From NCBI RefSeq assembly GCF_003318295.1, contig NZ_QOCW01000004.1, positions 62,001-126,000 on the forward strand: DNA of 64,000 nt. The letters are read 5' to 3'. The stretch comes from Bacillus taeanensis (lineage in GTDB: Bacteria; Bacillota; Bacilli; Bacillales; UBA6769). Both the position numbers and the translations under genes were made by a program. The notes beneath the pieces were generated by a model. It was not told where the DNA came from and ran no database searches. It was given only the letters and a program-made list of their open reading frames with translations. Positions 9,208 to 17,876 of the stretch are shown in pieces. How positions within the stretch are numbered: the first letter of the stretch is position 1; every line of letters begins with the position of its first letter.

Positions 9208-9810
9208 ATGCAGTGGACAAAACGAGAATTGGGATTAGGAATTGGCTTGATTATTGTTATATTGCTTTTTTGCTGGAATTTATTTTTCTCATCAGAAAAA
9301 CAAGAGGAAGTAATGGTATTTCCTGATGAAGAAGTTGAAGAGGTAGCAATGGAAGCGAGTCAATCAGGAGAGACAGTTGAAACCATTATTATGGTAGATA
9401 TAAAGGGAGCTGTTTCTTCACCAGGGGTTTATGAAATGAAAGAAGGACAGCGGATTAAGGATGTGATTGCAAAAGCAGAAGGCCTGCTGTCAAATGCTGA
9501 TGAAAGGCAAATCAATCTAGCGATGCTTGTTTATGATGAAATGGTTATCTATATTCCAACAAATGATGAGTTAATATCTGAAGAGACGGCTTTTATTCCA
9601 AATTCTACAGAGGGTGGGAAAGTATCTATTAACCGTGCAGATAGTCAAGAACTTGAAACATTACCTGGGATAGGTCCTTCAAAAGCTGAGGCCATTCTAG
9701 CGTATCGGGAAGAAAACGGGCCGTTTAAAAAGATAGAAGAACTTCTTTATGTGTCAGGAATTGGTGAAAAATCATTTGAACAATTAAAAGATAAAATAAA
9801 AATTAACTAA
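9208..9810 (+). CDS. comEA: Competence DNA receptor ComEA
   Basis: 200 residues from ATG 9208 with AAAGGCGG upstream (a TTG at 9190 would add six residues). An N-terminal membrane anchor (about 8-26) is followed by an acidic linker, an SLBB-like domain (VDIKGAVSSPGVYEM) and a C-terminal helix-hairpin-helix DNA-binding domain (INRADSQELETLPGIGPSKA through VSGIGEKSFEQL). ComEA binds transforming DNA outside the membrane and delivers it to ComEC. First gene of the comE operon. Confidence 0.95.
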   Translation: MQWTKRELGLGIGLIIVILLFCWNLFFSSEKQEEVMVFPDEEVEEVAMEASQSGETVETIIMVDIKGAVSSPGVYEMKEGQRIKDVIAKAEGLLSNADERQINLAMLVYDEMVIYIPTNDELISEETAFIPNSTEGGKVSINRADSQELETLPGIGPSKAEAILAYREENGPFKKIEELLYVSGIGEKSFEQLKDKIKIN

Positions 9811-9887
9811 AATTGTTGATTGACGGAAAGAAAACAGCATGTCTAAACTAATAGTGAGAAAACGGTACATATTAAGGGGGAATTAAA

Positions 9888-10451
9888 GTGAAACGTATTG
9901 CTTGGGACCAATACTTTATGGCGCAAAGCCATTTGCTTGCACTAAGAAGTACATGTGAACGATTAGCAGTAGGGGCAACAATTGTAAGAGATAAACGAAT
10001 TATTGCAGGAGGATATAACGGCTCTGTTTCTGGAGGGGTTCATTGTATTGATGAGGGATGTTATGTGATTGATAATCATTGTGTCCGCACTATTCATGCT
10101 GAAATGAATGCCATTATTCAATGTGCAAAATTTGGTGCTTCAACAGATGGAGCGGAAATGTATGTTACTCATTTTCCATGTATTCACTGCTGTAAAGGAA
10201 TCATTCAAAGCGGCATTAAATCCGTTTTTTATGCCCAAGATTATAAAAATCATCCCTATGCAGTAGAACTATTTAAAAATGCCGGTGTCCATGTAGAGCA
10301 GGTAGAATTAGAAGAGATGATATTAGATACTAAAAACAAAGAAAAACTTGAATTTACAGCAGCACTTCTTCAAATGTTAGAAAAAGCTGGTATTGATGAA
10401 GGTGAAGTGCGTGAGTTATATGAGCAGGCCAATAATTTGTATACAACGTGA
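9888..10451 (+). CDS. comEB: ComE operon protein 2, dCMP deaminase family
   Basis: 187 residues with the zinc-dependent deaminase signature: H70-A-E72 and PCIHC (97-101), giving ligands His70, Cys98 and Cys101 and catalytic Glu72. Family members deaminate dCMP to dUMP for dTTP synthesis. ComEB is not required for DNA uptake in B. subtilis despite lying in the operon. Its TGA overlaps the comEC start codon (GTGA). Confidence 0.93.
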   Translation: MKRIAWDQYFMAQSHLLALRSTCERLAVGATIVRDKRIIAGGYNGSVSGGVHCIDEGCYVIDNHCVRTIHAEMNAIIQCAKFGASTDGAEMYVTHFPCIHCCKGIIQSGIKSVFYAQDYKNHPYAVELFKNAGVHVEQVELEEMILDTKNKEKLEFTAALLQMLEKAGIDEGEVRELYEQANNLYTT

Positions 10452-12762
10452 AAATAATGATTAGCGGAAAATTATATATCTTTTTATTTTACGCGATCCT
10501 TGGAATTATAATCGGAAGAAATCACGAAATTGCCATACCTGCTGTAGGTTTGGCAGTTTTCCTCTCTGTTATAAAAAAGAATAATTTTTTTACACGATGC
10601 TGCTTTGGTATTTTGCTTAGTTATTTTTGTCTTTATTTACTAGTTGATCATTTTAATCACACTAAATTACCTCCCAATACCTCTTTATTAACAGGAACAA
10701 TTTCTTCAATTCCTATCGTTGATGGGGATCATTTCTCTTTTCGCATGAAACTTTCAACAAAAGAAAATGTTCAAATCACTTATAGAATCTCACAGGAAAA
10801 GGAAAAAAAGCTTTTGAAAAAAATAAACGTAGGGATGCTTTGTCGTGTGGAAGGGAACTTGCAGAAGCCAAATTCAGCCCGCAATGAAGGGGGATTTGAT
10901 TATCAATCCTATTTGTATTATCAAAAAATTCATTGGCTTTTCTATGTAAAGCACCTTTCTGTTTCATCATGTGTAAATCAACCTTTAAGCAGTATTGAAC
11001 GTTTAAAACAGTATCGGCAAAACAGTCTACAGCTCATTGAGAAAGCTTATTCAGCTGAATCAGAAGGAATTGTTTCTGCTTTATTATTCGGTTCTAGAGA
11101 TCTTTTAGAAGATGAAATTAGATTATCTTATCAGTCATTAGGGCTTGTGCATGTATTGGTTGTATCAGGGCTGCATGTTGGGCTTATAGTAAGCTTTTTA
11201 TATTTTTTCTTTATACGAATAGGACTAACAAAAGAGCAGGCAGCTTCTTTTTTAATTTTTACTATTCCGATTTATATTGTTCTAACAGGAGGGGCGCCAT
11301 CTGTATTAAGAGCAGGAATTATGGCAATAGCGGTTTTGATTGTTATGCGTTTTCAATTGTTTTGGAATCCTTTAGACAGTATTAGTGCTGCTGGGCTTCT
11401 CTTATTAGCTGTAAACCCCTACTATTTATTTCACATAGGTTTTCAATTATCATTTCTCATTAGCTTTTCATTAATCCTATCTGCTAAAACGGTTATAAAC
11501 GATTATCGCCATCTATTTACGCGTTTTGGTTGGATTTCCTTTCTAGCCCAACTTATATCTTTTCCACTTATTATTACTTATTTTTATGAAATCTCTTTAT
11601 GGAGCTTATTTGTTAATATATTGTTTGTTCTGTTATTTCTTATATAGTTCTCCCCTTATCATTTTTGTCTTATATTTTGCTGGTAATCATTCCTGAGGCT
11701 GGACAATTCCTTATAGTGGTTCTTAGCTTCATTATTCAATTTATTCATAGGACACTGCATTTTATTCAAGCTATTCCATTTGGACATATAATAGTTGGTA
11801 AGCCTCATGACGTTATTATTTTCCTTCTTTTTCTATCTATTTTTATCGCCTTGTTACAATGGGAGAATAAAGGGAAGCATTGGATTATAAAAGCAATTGT
11901 GCCAATGATGGTAATACTAATTGTGCATTTTATTGCTCCGTTTCTAAATCCTGAACGAAAGGTAACAATCCTTGATGTAGGACAAGGGGACAGTATTCTA
12001 ATTGAATTGCCGTATCGCAAAGCTGTTTATTTAATAGATAGTGGGGGATTGGTTTCCTTTAGTAATGATGAAGAGTGGCAGAAACGGAGAAAGACGTTTG
12101 AAATTGGACAAGACATCGTTGTTCAAACTTTAAAAGCAAAGGGGATTCGTCAAATTGATCGTTTTTTGTTAACACATGGAGATTATGATCATATTGGAGG
12201 GGCTCAAGCAGTAATAAAGGAGCTGGAAGTTGAACAAATCTTATATCCTGTAGGTCCAGTCCATGGAAAAGAAGAGCGCGGCTTACTAGAAGAAGCTGAA
12301 AAAAATGGTGTTCCAGTTGTATTTATAGGAGAAGGTGTGAAATGGTCGGAAGGTAATAATAATTTTCAAGTTTTAAATCCAGTTGGTTATGAAAGTGAGA
12401 AAAATGAACGTTCTATTGTTCTTTATGCTGACTTAAGTGGGGTGAAATGGCTGTTTACGGGAGATTTAGAAAGTGAAGGAGAAGAACGATTAATCGCACA
12501 ATATCCAAACTTATTTGTGGATGTTTTAAAAGTTGGTCATCATGGCAGTGATACTTCAACAAGTGAGGAATTTTTAGAACATCTTTCCCCGAAAATTGCG
12601 ATTATATCTGTGGGCAGGAGCAATCGATTTGGACATCCGCATCAACGTGTCATAAAAAGGCTGATGGACAAGAAAATAACGATATTAAGAACAGATGAGA
12701 GAGGGGCGATTACATATAGGTATACAAAAAATAAACAGATCTTCACATGGGTTATTGAGTAA
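10448..12762 (+). pseudogene. comEC: DNA internalisation channel ComEC, interrupted by a frameshift near 11630
   Basis: Two frames together make one normal-length ComEC (about 770 residues). The first (10448-11647, 399 codons) has the N-terminal OB-like domain and the membrane Competence domain, including HVLVVSGLHVGLI and GGAPSVLRAGIMA. It stops after NILFVLLFLI. The second frame resumes with ISYIVLPLSFLSYILLV and ends in the metallo-beta-lactamase-like domain (ILDVGQGDSILIE, LTHGDYDHIGG, KVGHHGSDTSTS). Adding one C at about 11629-11631 restores a continuous FVPVISYIVLPLSF. A functional gene with a sequencing error, or a truly inactivated one, cannot be told apart here. Programmed frameshifting looks unlikely: no X_XXY_YYZ heptamer is present. 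Confidence 0.88.
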
Positions 12763-12787
12763 AATAATGATAGGAATAAGGAGGCTC

Positions 12788-12839
12788 TTACACACAAAAG
12801 ACTTCCGTTGTAAGTACAACGGAAGTCTTTTGTGTGTAA
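12788..12839. terminator. Very long perfect hairpin between comEC and yqzM
   Basis: Two exactly complementary 25-base arms (12788-12812 and 12815-12839) separated by only AG. It lies between convergent comEC and yqzM and probably ends transcription both ways. Confidence 0.85.
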
Positions 12840-12852
12840 CATAACTTGCTGC

Positions 12853-12984
12853 TTAACCGAATGCTTTAATAAGAACTCCGGTAAAGAAGATGATTGTGAA
12901 AAATAAAAATGATACTCCAAAACCTATACCAGATTCAATGGCATCGTTTGATTTTGCTTGAACATCCTTTTCAAATTCATTCAT
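12853..12984 (-). CDS. yqzM: Small membrane protein YqzM
   Basis: 43 residues on the minus strand: a polar start (MNEFEKDVQAKSNDAIESG) then one hydrophobic segment covering about residues 20-41. This matches YqzM of B. subtilis in sequence, size and position between comEC and holA. Function unknown. A strong AGGAGGGG ribosome site precedes the ATG. Confidence 0.88.
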   Translation of the reverse strand: MNEFEKDVQAKSNDAIESGIGFGVSFLFFTIIFFTGVLIKAFG

Positions 12985-13078
12985 TTCCGCACCCCTCCTA
13001 TTTCACTACATAGTATAAGCTAAAAAAAGCGAAAAATCCAGAATTCCTTGTGAAATATCTTTAACAGTTGAAAATTTT

Positions 13079-13092
13079 TTAAAACGTTTTCA
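13079..13092. promoter_or_regulatory. Possible CcpA (cre) site upstream of yqzM
   Basis: TTAAAACGTTTTCA fits the cre consensus TGNAANCGNWNNCA with one mismatch (T for G at position 2). It lies about 90 bases upstream of the yqzM start. A single weak match, so chance is possible. Confidence 0.25.
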
Positions 13093-13229
13093 AATGGCGG
13101 ATTCCTAATTTGTCAAGAGTTGTCACCTATACTTTTTCAAAGCATAGGATATCATAACAAATACACCAGCAATGAAAACCGTCACCAGTTAGAATTCCTA
13201 GGGTCTAGCTGTTGGCGTTTAATATAAAT

Positions 13230-13262
13230 GGGGGACCGTAATCGTTCGGTCTCCCTTTTGTA
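13230..13262 (+). terminator. Terminator-like hairpin upstream of holA
   Basis: GGGGGACCG / CGGTCTCCC arms (one G-T pair), an 8-base loop, then TTTTGTATT. No coding gene ends just before it, so it may end a leader or small RNA. Confidence 0.6.
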
Positions 13263-13377
13263 TTCATTTATCTAACAATCCTCTCTTTCGCTAACGTAGC
13301 GAATAACTAAAAAAAATTATTGGAACTGCTTGCGAATGAAAGAAAAAACTTCTACGATAAATGATGAGGTGAGCGAA

Positions 13378-14397
13378 TTGTCAACTGAAATAAAAAAGCA
13401 GTTAAAGAAGGGGCAACTTTCCCCAGTTTATTTATTATATGGAACGGAGAATTTCCTCATTAATGAAATAAAACAAGAAATTATTACGACAGCGTTAAAT
13501 CAAGAAGAGTATGATTTTAATTTATCAACGTATGATATGAATGAGGTTTCTGTAGAAACAGCGGTAGAAGATGCTGAAACATTACCGTTTATGGGAGAAA
13601 AAAGGGTTGTTATTTTAAAAAATGCTGCTTTCCTAACTGGGACTAAGGAAAAGCAAAAAGTTGAACATAACTTAAAACGATTGGAAACATACATAAACGA
13701 TCCTGTGCCTTATACATGTCTTATAATCGAAGCGCCTTATGAAAAATTAGATGAACGAAAAAAAGTCGTAAAGTTAATTAAAAAACAGTTTGAGGTTCTT
13801 CATGCTTCTCCAATGAATGAAAAGCTTGTTTATAGTTGGCTTTATGAACGAGCAGGTGAGCATCATATTACTTTAACATCAGATGGTGCAGATCGTTTAC
13901 TACAGCTTTTAGGAGCGAAATTAATGCTTCTTTCAAGTGAAATAGCAAAAATGGCTTTGTATGTTGGAGAAGGAGGAGAAATTAATAGCGAAACCGTTGA
14001 CCTCTTAGTAGCAAGAACATTAGAGAATGACATTTTTGCATTGGTCGATCGAGTCGTTCATCGAAAGTTAGAAGAAGCATTTCGGATTTTGTATGATTTA
14101 TTTCAGCAAAATGAAGAACCGATTAAAATTGCTGCCCTTCTTGTAAGGCAATTTCGAATTATCTATCATGTAAAAGAATTAACTCGTCGCGGGTATTCCC
14201 AAAAGCAAATAGCTGCGACATTAAAAATCCATCCCTATGGAGTAAAGGTTGCAGCAGGACAAGCTAAATTTTTTAAGGGAAAAGATTTATCAGCCATTAT
14301 TGCTGCGTTTGCAGAGGCCGATTATCAAATGAAAACAGGATTTATGGATAAAAAATTAATTTTAGAAATGTTAATCACAAAGTTAAAAAATGATTAA
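13378..14397 (+). CDS. holA: DNA polymerase III subunit delta
   Basis: 339 residues from the TTG at 13378, preceded by GAGGTGAGCGAA; an upstream TTG at 13330 lacks support. The protein matches YqeN/HolA: PVYLLYGTENFLINE near the start, FNLSTYDMNE, LPFMGEKRVVILKN, and the C-terminal EEPIKIAALLVRQFR segment. Delta opens the beta clamp as part of the clamp loader. Length is typical (about 340-347). It is convergent with rpsT, separated by a long hairpin. Confidence 0.94.
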   Translation: MSTEIKKQLKKGQLSPVYLLYGTENFLINEIKQEIITTALNQEEYDFNLSTYDMNEVSVETAVEDAETLPFMGEKRVVILKNAAFLTGTKEKQKVEHNLKRLETYINDPVPYTCLIIEAPYEKLDERKKVVKLIKKQFEVLHASPMNEKLVYSWLYERAGEHHITLTSDGADRLLQLLGAKLMLLSSEIAKMALYVGEGGEINSETVDLLVARTLENDIFALVDRVVHRKLEEAFRILYDLFQQNEEPIKIAALLVRQFRIIYHVKELTRRGYSQKQIAATLKIHPYGVKVAAGQAKFFKGKDLSAIIAAFAEADYQMKTGFMDKKLILEMLITKLKND

Positions 14398-14435
14398 AGT
14401 AATTAAAATTCACAGTTTTTATTTACTGTAACGAA

Positions 14436-14480
14436 CATAAAAATGGCTCTATCTAGATACTAGATAGAGCCATTTTTATG
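14436..14480. terminator. Bidirectional terminator between holA and rpsT
   Basis: Perfect 21-base arms (14436-14456 and 14460-14480) around an ATA loop, AT-rich at both outer ends. It abuts the rpsT stop codon. Confidence 0.9.
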
Positions 14481-14747
14481 TTATGCAGAAACTGTGTTTA
14501 ACTTCTTTGCTAAACGAGATTTTTGGCGAGCTGCTGCATTTTTATGAATGATGTTTTTGTTAACTGCTTTATCAAGGTGTTTAGAAGCAACAGTGTATGC
14601 TGCTTTTGCACCTTCAACATCGTTATTCGCAAGTTTCGTTTCAACTGTTTTAACCGCAGTACGCATTGCAGATTTAATTGCTGCATTATGTGCACGACGA
14701 GCATCATTTGTTTTTACACGTTTAATTGCTGATTTAATATTTGGCAT
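14481..14747 (-). CDS. rpsT: 30S ribosomal protein bS20
   Basis: 88 residues from ATG 14747, which has GGAGGTGAAAGG just upstream; an ATG three codons earlier overlaps that ribosome site. [29 protein letters not shown] is the characteristic basic, helical bS20 start, and bS20 binds 16S rRNA early in assembly. Usual location between holA and gpr in bacilli, transcribed opposite to both. Confidence 0.97.
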   Translation of the reverse strand: MPNIKSAIKRVKTNDARRAHNAAIKSAMRTAVKTVETKLANNDVEGAKAAYTVASKHLDKAVNKNIIHKNAAARQKSRLAKKLNTVSA

Positions 14748-14839
14748 TCCTTTCACCTCCTACTATATGTAACCCATATAACTAGCTCTAGTATCTATAC
14801 CCTTTAGATGTTTTGTTCGATTCAACGAATGAAAATCTT

Positions 14840-14845
14840 ATTATA
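14840..14845 (-). promoter_or_regulatory. Extended -10 promoter for rpsT
   Basis: TGCTATAAT on the minus strand (TATAAT at 14845-14840 with an upstream TG) forms an extended -10. The -35 is weak. It predicts a leader of roughly 85 bases. Confidence 0.5.
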
Positions 14846-14951
14846 GCATAAAATTAAATCTTTAGGGATAAGAAGATACTTCTGCTTTTTTTAAAAAGGT
14901 TCAATGTAGAACAAAAGTATTTTATCAAATTCATATTATAAATGCAATACA

Positions 14952-14982
14952 GGAATGAAAATGTCTTTTAACGTTCATTCTA
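14952..14982 (+). promoter_or_regulatory. Candidate sigma-G promoter of gpr
   Basis: -10 CATTCTA at 14976-14982 fits the forespore CATnMTA consensus; GGAATG at 14952-14957 is a partial -35 match with 18 bases between. Forespore expression of gpr is known in B. subtilis. Confidence 0.45.
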
Positions 14983-15016
14983 ATTTTATAGCAAATGATG
15001 ATGAAGGAGGAAGAAT

Positions 15017-16120
15017 ATGAACGAAAAGTTAGATCTTTCAAAATATCAAGTACGGACTGATTTAGCTGTAGAAGCACGCGAAATGGCGGCTGAAAAACAA
15101 AAATCCCGTGAAGAAATTGAAGGCGTTATTGTAAAGGAAAGAACAAAGGATGGCATTAAATTAACCGCAGTGGAAATTAGTGAAAAAGGTGCCGAAATGA
15201 TTGGGAAAAAACCAGGGCGTTATTTAACGCTTGAAGTACAGGGGATACGTCAGCAGGATACAGCCTTACAAGAAAAAGTAGAATCCGTTTTTGCTGAAGA
15301 ATTTTCATCATTTTTAAGTCAGCTCAACATTTCGAAAGATGCCAGCTGTTTAATTGTTGGATTAGGTAATTGGAATGTCACGCCAGATGCGCTTGGTCCA
15401 ATTGTTGTAGAAAATGTCATTGTAACCAAACACTTATTTGAGTTAGCACCAGAAAATGTAGAAGAAGGATTTCGTTCTGTTAGTGCGATCGCACCTGGTG
15501 TCATGGGAATTACAGGAATTGAAACGAGTGACATTATCCATGGGGTTGTTCAAAAAACAAATCCTGATTTTATTATTGCCATTGATGCGCTCGCATCACG
15601 ATCAATTGAACGTGTAAACAGTACAATCCAAATTTCTGATACAGGTATTCATCCCGGATCTGGTGTTGGAAATAAGCGTAAAGAATTAAGTTATAATTCA
15701 TTAGGCATTCCTGTGATTGCAATTGGAATTCCAACTGTTTTAGATGCTGTAACAATAGCAAGCGACAGCATTGATTTAGTATTAAAGCATTTTGGCCGTG
15801 AGTTAAAAGAAAAAGATAAACCGTCTCGAGCATTAGTGCCATCTGGAATGACATTTGGTGAAAAGCGTACTTTAACAGAGGAAGACTTGCCTGATGAGCC
15901 GGAAAGACAGCGCTTTTTAGGAATTGTAGGTGGATTAGAAGAGGAAGAAAAGCGTAGATTAATGCATGAAGTGTTAGCTCCGCTTGGTCATAATTTAATG
16001 GTAACTCCAAAAGAAGTGGACGTGTTTATTGAAGATATGGCAAACGTGCTTGCTGGGGGATTAAATGCGGCTCTTCATCAACAAATTGATCAAGGCAATA
16101 CAGGAGCATATACCCATTAA
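15017..16120 (+). CDS. gpr: Germination protease GPR
   Basis: 367 residues. It starts cleavage of small acid-soluble spore proteins during germination. It is made as an inactive zymogen that loses a short N-terminal propeptide; the start [12 protein letters not shown] holds the SASP-like autoprocessing region. Conserved blocks are [52 protein letters not shown] and [12 protein letters not shown]. Strong GGAGGAAG ribosome site. Followed by spoIIP as in other bacilli; probably forespore-expressed. Confidence 0.97.
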   Translation: MNEKLDLSKYQVRTDLAVEAREMAAEKQKSREEIEGVIVKERTKDGIKLTAVEISEKGAEMIGKKPGRYLTLEVQGIRQQDTALQEKVESVFAEEFSSFLSQLNISKDASCLIVGLGNWNVTPDALGPIVVENVIVTKHLFELAPENVEEGFRSVSAIAPGVMGITGIETSDIIHGVVQKTNPDFIIAIDALASRSIERVNSTIQISDTGIHPGSGVGNKRKELSYNSLGIPVIAIGIPTVLDAVTIASDSIDLVLKHFGRELKEKDKPSRALVPSGMTFGEKRTLTEEDLPDEPERQRFLGIVGGLEEEEKRRLMHEVLAPLGHNLMVTPKEVDVFIEDMANVLAGGLNAALHQQIDQGNTGAYTH

Positions 16121-16190
16121 TTAGAAAAAAAGTTCTGTCCTTTTAAGCTTTCGCATATGTTATGTAGACAAGCTATGAAAGGGTGGGAGT

Positions 16191-17363
16191 ATGAATCGGC
16201 CGTTTAGTTTTCAAGTCGCAATTGAACGGACAAGCTTTAGAAAGCTAATGATTGCTGGTGTGATTGGTATTGTGTTGATTTTTTTGCTGGTTGGCTTTTT
16301 AACGTCATTTGAGGCGAAATATCGTTTACAGTCCTCCTCGATTCATCAGTGGATTACAAGTTTTTCCGGTGAATCACTTGTTTATGTGATGGGGATGGAA
16401 AATGCATACTTTACACAAGTATTATCAAAAGAAAGTGAACCACCTTCTTTATCAAAGGTTGCTTTTGAGCTTGCAACAAGTGTAACTCCTGGCGATATTC
16501 GAAGTCTTTTAGGAAGAGAACTGCCGGGCTTTGCTCTTTATGATGCCAATATATTAGTAGCAGGAGAAGGAACAGATTTTACAAACTTACCAATTGAATC
16601 AGCTCCACCTATGGAAGTGTTAATGGCAGAGCGAGAAGCGACAGTTGAAAATTTAGAGGGATTGGAAACAGATGAAAATAAAATTCCTACCCCTGCATTA
16701 ACAACGAATGGGAAAAAAGTGGTTTATATTTATCATACTCACAGCTGGGAATCATATTTTCCACTGCTTAAAGATATTGATACATCCGATGCAAATCAAG
16801 CAACAGACTCTAAAACAAATATTACTCTTATTGGTGAAAAATTTGGTAAAGAGTTGGAAAAACGAGGGATTGGTGTTGAAGTTAATAAAACAAATATGGG
16901 GGAGGAGCTTCATAAAAAGGGATGGAATTCCTCCCGAGCTTACAGTGCTTCAAGACCAATTGTGCAATCTGCAATGGCTAATAATCAAGATCTTAAATTT
17001 TTCTTTGACTTACACAGAGATTCATTACGAAAAGATAAAACAACAGTAACTATTAATAACAAAGCTTATGCAAAGACGGTCTTTGTGATCGGAGAAGAAA
17101 ACGGAAATTACCAAGAAAATTTAAAAATGGCAAATATGCTGCACACTCTAATTGATGAAAAATATCCAGGATTAAGTCGAGGGATTATCGGTAAACAGGG
17201 TAAAGGGGTAAATGGTGTTTATAATCAAGATTTATCTCCAAATTCTTTAGTTATTGAAATCGGAGGAGTTGACAATACTATAGAGGAATTGTCGCGTACT
17301 GCTGAAGCATTAGCGGAAGTAATTAGTGACTATTACTGGCAAGCTGAGAAAGTGAATAATTAA
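16191..17363 (+). CDS. spoIIP: Stage II sporulation protein P, peptidoglycan amidase/endopeptidase
   Basis: 390 residues: cytoplasmic N-terminus, one membrane segment (about 19-37) and a large extracytoplasmic enzyme domain. YHTHSWESY (His182, His184) and later DLHRDS and VIEIGGVDNT provide zinc and catalytic residues of the SpoIIP family. With SpoIID and SpoIIM it degrades septal peptidoglycan to drive engulfment. It is 70 bases after gpr and 21 bases before yqxA. Mother-cell (sigma-E) expression is known for the family; I saw no certain promoter. Confidence 0.95.
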   Translation: MNRPFSFQVAIERTSFRKLMIAGVIGIVLIFLLVGFLTSFEAKYRLQSSSIHQWITSFSGESLVYVMGMENAYFTQVLSKESEPPSLSKVAFELATSVTPGDIRSLLGRELPGFALYDANILVAGEGTDFTNLPIESAPPMEVLMAEREATVENLEGLETDENKIPTPALTTNGKKVVYIYHTHSWESYFPLLKDIDTSDANQATDSKTNITLIGEKFGKELEKRGIGVEVNKTNMGEELHKKGWNSSRAYSASRPIVQSAMANNQDLKFFFDLHRDSLRKDKTTVTINNKAYAKTVFVIGEENGNYQENLKMANMLHTLIDEKYPGLSRGIIGKQGKGVNGVYNQDLSPNSLVIEIGGVDNTIEELSRTAEALAEVISDYYWQAEKVNN

Positions 17364-17384
17364 AGAAATAAAAGGAGGAACATC

Positions 17385-17732
17385 ATGCGTTTTTTAGTAA
17401 AGTGTTTGCTGCTTACAATGGTATTGTTTTTTGGAGTACTTTTAGGCATGCAGGAAGCAAATAGCGGCTTAAAGAAAATGCGTGGTGAAAATGCCTCCTT
17501 TCCTAATGCTTTTGAACTTTCCAGCAATGAGCAGGAAGCAGAAGTATTGGGCCAAACCATTACGACTCATGATTTAAAAGAAAAGCAGAAAAAACTTGAA
17601 GAAATGGAATCATTTAATTTTTTTTCTACAATTGGTCAAAAGCTAACAGAACTTATCATTGAACTTTTAAAGATCACGATTGGATTTACCACAGCACTCT
17701 TTGAAAAAATTCTTCAGCTTATTTTTCAATAG
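17385..17732 (+). CDS. yqxA: YqxA family protein (DUF3679)
   Basis: 115 residues with an N-terminal hydrophobic segment (about 3-22, signal anchor), a charged middle and a hydrophobic helical C-terminus. Sequence and position after spoIIP match YqxA. Function is unknown; co-transcription with spoIIP suggests a sporulation link. Good AAAGGAGG ribosome site. Confidence 0.82.
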   Translation: MRFLVKCLLLTMVLFFGVLLGMQEANSGLKKMRGENASFPNAFELSSNEQEAEVLGQTITTHDLKEKQKKLEEMESFNFFSTIGQKLTELIIELLKITIGFTTALFEKILQLIFQ

Positions 17733-17803
17733 ATAATTAAGGTAATAATGACACACTAAACTAAATAAAGTAGGCAAACATTGTATTCATTTAAAACTCC
17801 TCA

Positions 17804-17832
17804 TTGAATCTAGGGATTGCAGTTGCTATAAT
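17804..17832 (+). promoter_or_regulatory. Sigma-A promoter of lepA
   Basis: TTGAAT at 17804-17809, 17-base spacer, TATAAT at 17827-17832, about 45 bases before the lepA ATG. Confidence 0.7.
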
Positions 17833-17876
17833 TTAATCTAGTGTAGTTTGCTCAATTTTGTAGGAGTGATTAGAAA

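Larger units (their letters stand above)
12985..13377. other. Intergenic region yqzM-holA with hairpins and a cre-like site
   Basis: About 390 bases without a gene. Visible elements are a one-mismatch cre-like sequence TTAAAACGTTTTCA at 13079-13092, a direct repeat TTGTCA-N4-TTGTCA near 13118, a terminator-like hairpin at 13230-13262, and a 7-base-pair hairpin (TTCGCTA-ACG-TAGCGAA) at 13287-13303. It could encode a short untranslated RNA or a holA leader; I could not match it to a riboswitch class. Confidence 0.4.

Noticed and set aside
11621..11650. Programmed -1 frameshift in comEC
   Set aside because: No slippery heptamer or stimulatory structure seen, and a one-base change explains the break simply.
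12642..12920. 92-codon minus-strand frame across the comEC end
   Set aside because: Runs through the comEC 3' end and the long hairpin; no ribosome site or family likeness.
13181..13262. Guanidine-I (ykkC) riboswitch, suggested by CTAGGGT
   Set aside because: The other conserved blocks (GGTCCGAGAG, ACACGG, GGGATAAAAGCCC) are absent.
14523..14772. Plus-strand frames opposite rpsT
   Set aside because: Antisense shadows of a ribosomal protein gene; Cys/Phe-rich nonsense composition.
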